From contig JAQGDQ010000705.1 of NCBI GenBank assembly GCA_030141605.1, forward strand, positions 45,648-109,647: DNA of 64,000 nucleotides, written 5' to 3'. The translations under genes and the position numbers were made by a program. The DNA is from Tubiluchus corallicola. Its lineage: Eukaryota > Priapulida > Priapulimorpha > Priapulimorphida > Tubiluchidae. Within the stretch, counting starts at the first letter, position 1. Each line of letters begins with the position of its first letter. Positions 51,630 through 64,000 of this stretch are shown here, one piece after another. The notes beneath the pieces were generated by a model. That model was not told the origin of the DNA and did not search any database. It saw only the letters and a program-made list of their open reading frames with translations.

Positions 51630-54207
51630 CTAAAACCAGAAAATGTAGTTTTTTAACAGAACATAACTAACAGTTTATTTATGAAAATGATCCACAAATT
51701 TATAATAAGCATCATTTGATATTAAATAGGTCTGGCATCGAAAATACTAATGTAAAACAAAAATTGTAGACAGATTCCTGGATGTTATAATAAAAGGAAT
51801 TGTGTTTTTATTCGCTAATAATTTCACAGCCCAATGCTGTGTTTCCTTTGCGTAAACATTAGCAATATGCGACATTCGTTGAAATCTTACAATTATTCAA
51901 TGATATTGCATTTCGAAGACTGCTGCATATTTCTAAATGTTTACATCGATGAAGCAATCAGTAATGGGTTGCAAAACATCTGTTTGTTAGTGAATGAATA
52001 CCACGTGGTATGTTCGCACTTGCTCGATTTCAAGTGTAATGTCTAGCCGTGTTACAAGTGCTTCCAACGCGACTAGTGCAGGGCTCGATTTTGCTGATAT
52101 TATGGCATTCCTAAAAGCCTTGGTCTCAGTTAGTCAGTCTAGGCAACAACTGAGACAAATGTGATAATGACAACACTCACAAGAACAAATTTGACATTAT
52201 CCTTTCCACAACAATAGGCTAATAACTAATTAAACACAGCTTGAAACTTGAATTAATTATACACAGTTAGAAACTTGATATTGTTAGACACATGTCGCCA
52301 GTAGGCTCTAATAATTTAGTGTGTGCTGCTGCAGGCCTGCCAGCCAAATGACCGAACATGTATGCAAACTGCAGAGTCACTTGCGGCATATTTTGTAAAA
52401 ACCAAAAGCACAAGACATTTCTTCATGCTGTTGTAACGAAAAAGTGGTTCCCAAGTTCCCAGCGCTTCTTTAGGAATAAATAAATGGTTCATACTAAGTA
52501 GTTATTCAATCTACTGCATTGCTAAAGTAAGTTAATTCAGTTAGCCATTATAGCCAGTCTGTTCAAGGAAACACTGAAGAGGTCTTCTTGAAGAGGTCGA
52601 TCTGTCATGCTCAGAGACTTTGCAGAAAACCTGCTCTTTTAACTTCCTGATTTACATTTTACAGCATCTTTACTATAACGAAATTGAAATTTATTTTTTC
52701 TCCAATTATCTGCAAAGGTACTATGACTTACCCGAAAAGCCTTTTTCAAAAATTTTCATCATTAACTGCAACCAGTAAACAAAAGCTGCAAAAATTCGTC
52801 GGGACTCGGGCCAGTCCTCGCGTCGACAATGCACATGCACAGTGATAAAACTGCAACTTTCTTCAGCTAACGCAAAGGACTCCCACATTGCTAGCACTGC
52901 CCATATCGGGCATTCAGCTAGCAAGGCGATTTTACATCTCAGCTTAGCCTCAAAAGGCATGAGGTAATCAATTAAAATGTCACCTACATACATTAGTAAC
53001 TCAGCTGCAGCTCTGCCCACATAATTCTTTTTATTATTCAACAATTTGGTCTGGTCTTTGTCTTATCCGATTCTGTAATTTTGGGAAAATAAAAATCAAG
53101 ACTTGGCAATCATAATAAATGTTTCAAAACCCCTTGCCTCGTAAGTGTTTTAGTTTTCTTTGTTACCGTAGTCATCAGTGGTACAACATCCAAGCTCAAA
53201 TTTCTCTTGCGTTCATCCTGTTTAAAGAAAAACACTTGCATATAAATACAACATTTGAAGAATTGTGCAAAATAATGCAGTCAACTTTATCATTTCAATA
53301 TCATTGTAAATTAAGTCGTAATTTGTAGTTCATAATAAAAAAGAAACATTAGAAAACATTAATAAGCAATTATAAGAATAACTATTGCACCTCTTTACAT
53401 TCACTTACAATATGGCGTTTAGCAAAATGACTATGTCGGCTACCAAGCGTAATCACAGCTCTTTGATAGTATACCACGGTGTACCAAGCACAAAACACCT
53501 GCAATTTTAAAAGCTATGATCACGCGAAAAGGCTCAAAGGGCATCTGTAAAAATCACGACTAATGCATAAATTAACATACACATGCATTATATGCATATG
53601 AAGCATGTCCATGATGTATAAGTTTCTTGTTCAATTGGGATTGTTAATTTGATTGTGTTGTGACAAAGGATAACATAAAACAAAGATAAACATTTCTTCA
53701 AAAAATAAGTACAGCTTCTCAAAGCAAATGCATGGCAGAAACATACACGGGCAAGTTTGTAAAACTAAACTGATAATACACCAAGTGTCATCTTGTTCAT
53801 CACAGGCAATCAGCACATGCCAAACTAACTGTGCAGTTGCAGCTCTCGCTATCACAAATTCTTATTATTCAAATATTAAGGATTTTGCATAATTTACATG
53901 CAAACACTGTATGCACATTGCATATTTCAGTTGAAGCAAATGAGTACGACAGTGTAATATGAACAGGTAAACCTAATAATAAGTGTAATATTATGAAGCA
54001 CGGCGTCGAGGTAGCAAGACTCTTTATTAGATATTTATCTTTACACTTACACCTGTAAAAATTCTACTACCATGAAATTTGCAAGGCTCAAATGCATTCA
54101 TAACATCAGACAACAAAGTGAGTACACTATTTGTCAGATTTATAGAATCATACTAAAAAAATTTTCGTTCACCAAATATTTCATGCACCAAAACAGAAAA
54201 GCCTCAC

Positions 54208-54848
54208 CTTTCTTTGAAGACTTAGGGACCAGTGCCATAGTGCTAATTTGTTTTTCTGTCGCATCACATGACGTTGATGGTTAGTAACATTCGACCAACA
54301 CATAAACGACTTCATCAACAGAAGCGAATTGTAGAACCAGGCTGCCTGCTGAACCTGCAACTAGATAATTCTTTGTGGATTAGAATCATCAGTTATTGCA
54401 AAACTGTGAGGAAGAGAAAGTGAATGAAACAAAAGTAAATATTTAAAGAAAAAAGAAAGACACTACATGTGCAGTTTGAAAGGATTGTAAAATTTACATA
54501 CTTGATTACATTTATCTGCTACTTTGGTTTTTGAACAACTACAAAGTGTAACAGGCTTGAGTTTCCATTTACAGATAAACAATTACACTAAGTTATAGTT
54601 GTTACAACCCCGTATCAGACAAACCGGTAGTAGCCTCAGTAGGCACTTCAAGGCTTTCAGAACATATAACTAGTGGTAACTTAGACATTATTTTGCAGCT
54701 TGGATAAAGTACCTGTTTAAGTATCTTTATTCTGACATACATTTTCCAGGCAAGAAAGGTTTTTGCCAGTAAATGTTGTCTGTAAAAATTTCGGGCCACT
54801 TGTTGTTTCTCCGCATTTTTTCCCATCATGTTTTCCGCAACAAATAAT
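54208..54848 (-). CDS. Two exons of an SFI1-like (centrin-binding repeat) protein
   Basis: SFI1 proteins are long centrosomal helices that bind centrin through repeats with a spaced Leu-Leu...Phe-x-x-Trp pattern. Exon 54848-54713 reads LFVAENMMGKNAEKQQVARN and then FYRQHLLAKTFLAWKMYVR. Exon 54354-54208 reads VQQAAWFYNSLLLMKSFMCW and then NKLALWHWSLSLQRK. The first has acceptor TTATTCACAG and donor GTACTT, the second acceptor TTGCAG and donor GTGAGG. Phases agree: the first exon takes one base from upstream and ends in phase 0, and the second is exactly 49 codons. The repeat spacing (A..FY...LL.K.F..W) is the family hallmark. Upstream exons should lie to the right and downstream ones to the left. 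CCDC191-type proteins share the repeat and are the alternative. Confidence 0.72.
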
Positions 54849-57800
54849 CTGTGAATAATAAAATTAGGATTAGATAAGGATTTATAAAAGACAAAAAATG
54901 TATAGCTAGCTAAGTTTTATATAAACTTATTATTATTTGTTAACCTTTAGATGGCCGCAACTTGCTGTGCTCCATTGTACTCAAACCTGTCTAGCTGCTG
55001 ACCAGTCACGCAGCAGATACATGATGTGTTTAACTCACACATAATGGCTTCCAAGGGTCTTTATTATTGATTTAATTTTAGGCAGTTTTTACTTTGCTAA
55101 AACACAAATGCTAACCTTAGAAAAAGCTTAATATGACAGGCAACAATCATTAGTAAAGTGAAATATAGGAAACGGAATAATGAAATAATAGGGTACCAGA
55201 AAATGTGAACATGATTCTCTTTCACGCAATGAAGAACTTTGCCAATTTAAAGGTTATAGGTCAAATTTCATTTACATGGTGTTGCCAATTTATTGTAATA
55301 TATGTCATAATTGCTTAGATCACAACTAAGATGACTAAATTAGGATCATTAGTTTGAATAAATAGGTCTAGTTGTTAACAAAATTTGCATTCCTTTTTAT
55401 ATAGCTCTTACTGGCAGATACACAAATAAAGGTACTATATCGGTAAAGTTTATTGTAAATCGGATCGGATTGGTGCTCAAAGTCTGTATCGTACCCTATT
55501 GGAAAAACTAATACCGAACAACACTGATCTCAATGTTAAGATTAGCATCAATGATGGTACAAACCCATATTAATTAAATTTTAATACCAATTGATGCTGA
55601 TGCTTTTGAAAACGAATTTGCATTTATTTAAGCTAAAAACAGTGGAATTTCTATTAAGATAAGTTAGATAACAGCAAACCCAATTAAGTTTAATCTGCTT
55701 TAAGGCTTTGACATTTCACTATTTTTGAAAAAAGAAATAGCAACATTTCAATAATATTAAACTTAAACTAAGATTTTGCTTGCAAACTAATAAGTGAAAT
55801 GCGGCAGCAAATAATGTTCGATCTGCATCTCCCACAACATGGCGGCGTGCATCAGCCACCCTACTAATAATAATAATGATGATATTATTGTAAAAAATAC
55901 ATTGTAAATTGTCAATGAGTATCCATCATTATTATAAAGTTAATTTTTCTAAAACAAATTTAGTTTTACGCTTCATTATGTCACAATTCTCGACAGAAAT
56001 CGCCAGTGTCCTACCTACTTGGGCTGTCCATGTACGACACTGCTTTTCCGCAAATTTAGCACATGCGTTTTACCAGAAGTGTCCTACTTCGGCTAATGGA
56101 TTACTCGGCGCCCTACACCCTGAATCTTGAGTCCTGATTTTGGTTAATGAGATGGTAACTCTACCTGTACAAAATACACAATTACTAATACATACAAATG
56201 TATTGCGCGCTGAAATAAAAGTGCTCATAATAACAGGTAATGTTTTTTGTCGTAAACTATACGTGTTTAATCAGCTATAAAGTATAATTAATGTTATATA
56301 AATGCTTCTTAAAATCACATCATCATCATCGTATGTCCGTTATGTCTATTGTAGACATTGGGCAGGCAGAACTTTAAAATAATAGATATCTGACCTTAAG
56401 ACAGGAAAACGCAGCAGTTAATCCAGTAAAAAACTAAACACCGTTACGCCAGTGGCTTGTCAGTACTACCACTTCCGATTCACTGTGAAGCAAACCGAAT
56501 TGCAAGGCTGCACCGAGAAGCTACAGTCCGCAAAACGTATCGAGCAAAAGGCAAAATCGTCCGTAACTCGAAATCAGCAGAAAGGCCACCCATAGATAAA
56601 AAAGTTGCTATGGATGAGCACATAATATGTGACCAAAGAGTTGATACAGTACTGGAATTCTATCTCATTGTTTAATCATAGATATAGTCCCCAAAGACCA
56701 TCTGTCGACGCATTGATTTGCATGGATTTGGAAAACAATAGTGAATTAGCCTTTTAGATACTTTAGTAGTGTGTCAGTTGATAGAAAATGACTTAATTCC
56801 AGAACAAGCAATCTAAAACAAATTAGGACAAATACTCACTATTGAACGAACTCTATAATCAAGCAGCATTTAAAACAAAATTAAAATCTCTAATATTAAC
56901 CAGATATGAAATACCATACACACTAATTCAGAATTTATATATTTACATATATCAAAAATGCACCAAGCATAATTCACAATCTCAGAACAAGCTGTCCAGT
57001 GACACCTAACTACTAGTCTTGTAGTTGTTCATTTCACTGTGGTATTGACATTAATTAGTAGTTAATGTTTAATAAACTGTAATTAAATAAATAGCAAAAT
57101 ATGCATGCTATGTTCATTGTTAATGTGCATAATGACTAATATCCACTAGTGGTAATTAAATAACAACAAATAATGATAATAATATATTTGCCTCTGATAA
57201 TTATGTAATAGTTTTAAAACATAATTAATGGCAGCTGAGCCTAAGCAGTGATGACATCATAAATAAACAAAATTTTCAACATCAGTGCATTGATGTGTTG
57301 TACATGCAAAAGTAAAAACTAAAGTACAGTGCTACTGTACAACTTTCAGCATTACACATCAACACTCGGCAAATTGCAAGTTTAAAATTCGTATTCCAAG
57401 TGATCATCCATGGCTGTGATCATCCATGAACTGTATAACGAGTTACAACTGAATGCCTCTGAACTAAGAGGTACAATGCCTGTCTTTTTGTACAATGGCA
57501 TAGTGCCCGTCTAACTAGCGAATGAAAAAATTCATATGACTAACAAGAACGTGCCATGCAAATGTGTTTTTGTGCTAATAATACTTTCATGTAAGTTCAC
57601 GCAAATACTTTTATGTTTTTGGAAAAAATAGTATGATCGCTTCCAATGTTTTATAGCATAAATTGTTTCGAGCTATAATTTAAGATTTTGTCTGGTTTTT
57701 CTTTGACAGGTTGCACGGCTTCTCTTGTTTGATAACCAACATCATCTTTCAAATTGTAACTTCACATGCAAATATATCCTTGTGAAAGCATTGTATAAAA

Positions 57801-59623
57801 ATTGCCAATATGGGTGTGCTAGGGTTTGTTTTGATTATGGAAACGCCTGGTAAAAAATTATATGATTGGATGAAGAATTTTGTGGGCTCTCTAGTCATGT
57901 ATAACTTCATAAGTTTTGTTGCCATTGATGCTTGCAAGAGTTGCTAAAACTACAACAACACATTAAACCACACACACCATCTGGAGGGCAAAACGTTATT
58001 GCTACAGTATTAACTGCCTGTGGTTGATATTATTACACACTATAGACAAGAATTGTCCCTTCAAAAGACAACAAAAGATATGCACAACCAAGCATTTTTC
58101 ATTCACGTTCTCAGAATCATCACTCGGGTAAATCGCTTACTGTGGCCTTGAAGGTAAATTTTTGTCCATGCATGGCTGTTAGTAAAATTATAGATATTAA
58201 TTACTAACAGTTGATGTTAAAAAAACTGTAGTTGAAATCTATTTAACATCTGCTGTATTCAGTTTAATGCACATCCGTTCTTTTTAGCGTTTTATGCTAA
58301 ATGGTGCCAGCAACAAAACTGATCACATTATGCATAACTACATAGCTAAAAAAAACCTATGAAATTCTCCAATAAATTTAACAATATTAATTTTTTTTCA
58401 GGCATCTACACCATAATAAGATAAGTACAAATGCAAACACTCCTCAGGAGCTTTTTGTAGCTAGCAATGCTTTCATTGGAATACAAAGTGTTTGTAAAGT
58501 AACGATTAGATGTTGATTACAATTACGTCATGGGGCCTTTATTCTGGTTGTCAAAGGTTAAAACCATGCTAAAAACCTACTTGATAAATGCTCGTCTCAT
58601 ATAGCTTCATTTGTTGTTACTTACTTATAATGTCATGGGTGTGCATGGCTTCGTTTCTTGAGCAGTTGAGCTTATTTCATTATCTGAAAAAAATGTCAGA
58701 AAGTTTCAGCAATGAAAATGTGATAAGCACTTCTTGCAAGTTGTAATTAGTAAGTAATTTAAAGTCGCAATCACTTTGCGGTTGGGTACATTCATTTTGA
58801 ATGAAAAATGACATCATATACATTGATGGTGCAACGGTTTAATCTTGCACCTAGCCTAGAATTTCTGAATTTCTGAACAAACTGCATAAGTTTTCTGTAT
58901 TGCGTACTTTGTACTGTCCACAATGCAGGTACATGGTTAGGTCTTTTTTTGAATTTCTTTCTAATATGCCACAGCAAAGTTCATTTTGGCGCCAAGTGGC
59001 TGAAGTGTGAATGATTTAAATTACTTTTGCAATTTTAAGCAATGCATTTTACATGAGTATATTGTAATAATACATTAAAATACAGTGAAAGCTGCTCGGC
59101 GCTTGAACTGTCTTTTGAGCAGAACGCGCACTAATTGATTATTTACCGGACAAAACGGTATTTTTCAAACTACTATTGATTTCGCGATAAATGCCTATTT
59201 GTGGTAAACGAGTCGTAGCTGTTGCACTATAATCATGGATGTACATGAATTCACTTTGCAAAGAAAGGATTTTTTCTTTTACGAAGTACACCTGTAACCA
59301 TAGTGATAATGTAACGCTAATATACTTGGTTAGGGTAATTTTTTGTTGTTAATTTATTCTACAATAATTTTTGTCATACAGAAGTACACTGGCAGGCAGG
59401 TTATAATAATAATTATTAGTAGTAGCAAGTCGTAGATAAAATTGTTAAAATACCAACAGTAAAAACGGCATCATCTGCAGATTTGTGAAGAATTAACGTA
59501 AACGAGCGGGAATGACTGCATGTAAACACTTGCGAAATCTTAATAAGAGACACGGTTATTTACGGTCTCTCCTCATCAATTTGCGAAATTGCGGCATGGT
59601 TTGATGCGTCAAGTGTTTCGCTC
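54849..59623. other. Sparse region with no identified gene
   Basis: The 5' part of the SFI1-like gene may run through here, but I could not confirm an exon. At 56430-56675 (+) a stretch richer in G and C is open in two frames. One frame follows an acceptor-like TTGTCAG and gives YYHFRFTVKQTELQGCTEKL; the other reads through to 56675. Around 55842 there is an ACAACATGGCGGCG context that could start a short exon. Otherwise AT-rich filler. Confidence 0.3.
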
Positions 59624-59926
59624 TTAAGTCAATTCCAAGAGCCCACAACACGAGCAGAGACGAAATGAGCTCTGATTATTAGTGCGAGAGTATTGTACAA
59701 ATAATTTAGAATTGTGTCCACGTAAATCACGTAGTGGTCTAGAAAAAAATTTGTCACTGCGCAAAGTAGAACTACTACTAATGAATTTATAACAGTTAAT
59801 GAGATCTGTAGTATCACTGTTGTTCAAGAGCAGATACAGAGTCAGGCTGAATATCAGAGGCCAGACTAATAAACCTAGATTGAGTTCTTTCGTTACCGTT
59901 ACCGTCGAAGGATAGATGTTAAGCAT
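59624..59926 (-). mobile_element. LINE remnant, C-terminal region
   Basis: The minus strand reads DTTDLINCYKFISS, then FFSRPLRDLRGHNSKLF, then after a frame change RAHFVSARVVGSWN. This order matches the tail of non-LTR reverse transcriptases (R.D.I..YKil...., LRGH..KL, R..FFs.RVVn.WN.LP). Frame breaks make it inactive. Confidence 0.75.
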
Positions 59927-60031
59927 AAATAGCTTATGAACCTCTCCATTCCTCCTTGTTTACTTTATCAATATAAAAAATAAACACAATAGGTGGCGAC
60001 ACTGCGATCATGAAGCGTAGCACAGGGTTTC

Positions 60032-60560
60032 TTATTGCCATTGTGGCAACCGAGGGTCTATATATTTTTCAGCATTGTTTTTCCAATATCTATCGAGACG
60101 AGGCTTAAACTGGGCAGGATTGGATGCTTGAACTACATGGTCAGGCAGCGTGTTCCACTCATTAATTACTCGCCTTGCGAACGTGAATCTTCTTCTACTC
60201 CATTTCAAAAGCACTTTTAAGAGTAACATACTGTGGCGACCAAACAACGCATGCATATTCAAGTATTGGTCTAGCTACAGCTTTTTAAAGAGATATAATA
60301 ACTTTTGCACTACGTGGTGAAATACAAGTTTTATCATCCCGATGCATCTATTGGCCTGAGAAATAATATGCTCAGTATGTTATGTGAGTTCACTTCAGGT
60401 TGTTTGAGATTAATACTCCCAAATCACGTGCAACTGATTATTCTTCAATAACACCATCTCTCAGATAATAGGGCATTGCAGAAGTAGAACAAATACAAAA
60501 AGCACTGCATTTACTATGTTTGTGGGACATTAATCAGCTGTCACGCCACATCTCGGTTTT
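60032..60560 (-). mobile_element. Second LINE remnant, internally deleted
   Basis: The minus strand reads AVARPILEYACVVWSPQYV and, a little later, RRRFTFARRVINEWNTLPDH followed by FKPRLDRYW. The first block belongs to the thumb of a non-LTR reverse transcriptase and the second to its C-terminal tail, but the roughly 80 residues normally between them are missing. Upstream, frames such as GVIEE and VARDLGVLIS, broken by stops, continue to about 60560. It lies just beside the remnant at 59624-59926 on the same strand and is probably a separate copy, since the tail region is represented in both. Confidence 0.75.
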
Positions 60561-62375
60561 GGACAGGTAAGCCTGTAAGATGACGCATTGTAAGGTCACA
60601 TTGTAGTAATCATAATTATACTGATTATATTACATTGTAAATGTAAACTCATGAATGCATGTGCTCTTTGTTCTTAGTGTTTCTTCTGCAATCACTTTGC
60701 GTAATTTAAAAAACTTTGCAAAAATGAAAGAAGATTATAAATACAAAATTGTATACTGTGTGAGCTACTAAACACATTTGACCAAAAACTCTTAATCTTA
60801 TAGTTCTTTGCAGAACATGCAAAAGCCTGTATGTGCTGAAGGCCAAATGGAGATATGAACAATATTAAATATAGGAGCTCACCAATATCTCTCTTCCAAA
60901 AAATGTTAATTTAATGTAGAGGTGAATTTTTACTCAGATTTCTAATTTTACTTGCAATTTGACTGAATACCATAGTGAACACATTCTTATGTTTTATGGA
61001 AGGAAACGTTTTCTGGTTTATTTTCAAATTTGCAGTGACACATGCTCTTCTTCTTGAAATATGTTTTTTCATACATCTGGCTAAAGATGGCAAAAACTGT
61101 TGAGAATTTAGCACGAGTTGCCAAAGAGTTAAACGCTCTCAAATATCAGTAAGTTGATTCTTTTTAAAGTGCCATTATCGTGATCCTATTTTAACATTGT
61201 GCTACTTTTAACAAAGTGCATACTATCAAGTTGTAGTATCCGCTATATATAGTTGCCTTGAAAATTTAGAGGATTGTTGTAGCTAAAATAATAAAGTCTA
61301 TGTAAAGTTTAAAATCAGACAGAATGTAAAAAATCATTGAAAATTATTTAAAATACACTAAATAACCAAAAAAGTCCACATGCATGTCTCAACCTCTGCT
61401 GCTATCATCGACACCCGAAGCCATCAGCAGGCGTTGAAACATTCGTATGGTATTTTTTAGTGTGTAATGTATATTAAATAAATTTTTTATTTTTATGTTT
61501 TGTCTGGTTTTAAAGTTTATTTTAAGTTCAAAATATCCATGAAAAAGGTCAAGTCAAGTTCTATATGGTTTTGACTAGTTTAATTTCCTAGTGATATTCT
61601 TTTTTATTACCAGATTCAAGCATAAGTTTTTCATAAATAGTTATATGGTGCTCTCACGCTGTAAATGTAGTTTAATATTTAAATGCTGAATTCTTAACTA
61701 TAAAATTGACTGAGGTAGTGTAATAAAATGTTTGCCTGTATTCATTTGTCTGTTTGTTCTTTATATAATAAATTTTTCATATATTTTGAAAACCAATAGA
61801 CTTATATACTGTATTGCACCTGATGAATCAGGGGCTACGTAATAGTCTAAAAATGGAAAACTTAGTTTACCGAACTATTACTGTCTTATTATAATTATAA
61901 CATATTATATTTTCTCATTAAATTATAATGTAAGAGCTTTTATAGCGTGAACGTAAAATTTAAAGAATTTGACCGACAAAACGCTACGCATATCTATCCC
62001 AGTATGCACCACTGATTCACCAAAAAAAACATTATTGATTTTATTGGCAATACAAATCAATTAATATTTTTTCTTAGTTTTCGAAGAGTGCGCTACGAAT
62101 GCTTCGGCCATTTTTTCAAGCTTTACACAATGTTATTTAAACTTGCTTCGAACGACTGACCATAAAATGGCTGCTTCTAGCGGTCATCTCTGGAGTTTAA
62201 ATTTACTAGTTTTGTACAGCGTTACTGCTAACACAAGCCCTGTCTGCAATAGGACAACATGTAAATTTGGTAAAATTCCAAAACGCATTTTTAAGCTTTA
62301 TTTATGACGAGTGTTTTCTTGCACTTTAAATTAATTTACGGAATTTTTCATAAACATGCGTTTCTGAATTTTTAG
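60561..62375. other. No identified gene up to the S23 exon
   Basis: Mostly AT-rich DNA without motifs. An ATG at 61087 opens 20 codons (MAKTVENLARVAKELNALKY) that run into a consensus GTAAGT donor at 61149, so a first coding exon on the + strand is possible but unassigned. No S23 exon 2 is present on the + strand here, although the exon 3 acceptor at 62374-62375 would call for one. Confidence 0.35.
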
Positions 62376-63957
<1,582 letters not shown>

Positions 63958-64000
63958 TTACTCACAAAAATACTGACAAATATTACTCACAAATATACCG

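Noticed and set aside
52721-53062. Open frame of about 113 codons on the minus strand, ending near a GTAAGT donor
   Set aside because: It has CpG-rich parts and a usable donor, but no ATG at its left boundary, no acceptor that fits, no domain, and a phase that does not join the 50900-51629 exon. Kept as possible but not called.
53100-53870. Fragments on the minus strand such as LVWHVLIACDEQ and DERKRNLSLDVVP after acceptor-like sites
   Set aside because: They would suit the next exons of the SFI1-like gene, but their donors and phases do not join each other or the known exons.
61087-61150. Possible first exon MAKTVENLARVAKELNALKY with a GTAAGT donor
   Set aside because: Only 20 codons, no partner exon located and no family recognised, so it is mentioned in the regional entry only.
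61380-61480. Possible hammerhead ribozyme near GCCATCAGCAGGCGTTGAAAC
   Set aside because: The required CUGAUGA core is not present on either strand in the right place.

Overview
The window is strongly AT-rich nuclear DNA from a ciliated invertebrate animal. The evidence is spliced genes with GT-AG introns in every phase, AATAAA signals, a cilia assembly factor (DNAAF4), a peptide-amidation enzyme (PHM), and scattered decayed retrotransposons, hAT elements, a tRNA-derived SINE and microsatellites. The sequence does not let me name the species. There are no prokaryotic features.

Layout. 120-5326 (-): 5' part of STOML2, a mitochondrial stomatin-like protein, running off the left edge; its introns hold GA microsatellites, a palindromic repeat family and a 31-bp minisatellite. 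5327-6251: short head-to-head intergenic region with a near-consensus X-box half-pair. 6252-14437 (+): complete 10-exon DNAAF4 (DYX1C1), with a SINE in intron 1, a LINE-like tail in intron 2, and a 2,450-bp hAT transposon with an exact 8-bp target duplication in intron 7. 16481-29344 (-): complete 10-exon monofunctional PHM, tail-to-tail with DNAAF4, with a decayed transposase in intron 9 and an 849-bp hAT-like MITE in intron 1. 29345-35716: gene-poor region with decayed LINE pieces and a possible MITE. 35717-48369 (+): complete 17-exon REV1 (BRCT, Y-family polymerase, two ubiquitin-binding motifs, C-terminal interaction domain). 49531-54848 (-): several exons of one or more minus-strand genes. 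Two consecutive exons carry Trp-rich SFI1-type centrin-binding repeats; a 243-residue terminal exon and another short terminal exon are unassigned. 54849-62375: mostly repeats and nothing recognised, with two LINE remnants near 60 kb. 62376-63862: ribosomal protein S23, whose exon 3 lies on the + strand while its exon 2 lies on the - strand. This is the oddest observation in the window: either a real inversion inside an essential gene or an assembly error.

The genes are housekeeping or cell-biological (mitochondrial membrane, dynein preassembly, neuropeptide amidation, translesion synthesis, centrosome, ribosome) and do not form a pathway. I did not find a coherent new biological system. The most useful leads are the S23 strand conflict, the SFI1-like exons, the candidate ciliary X-box, and the well-bounded transposon insertions. 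For the four long genes I checked that exon phases add up: DNAAF4 1,227 nt, PHM 1,032 nt and REV1 3,228 nt are all multiples of three, and STOML2 is in frame through exon 5.
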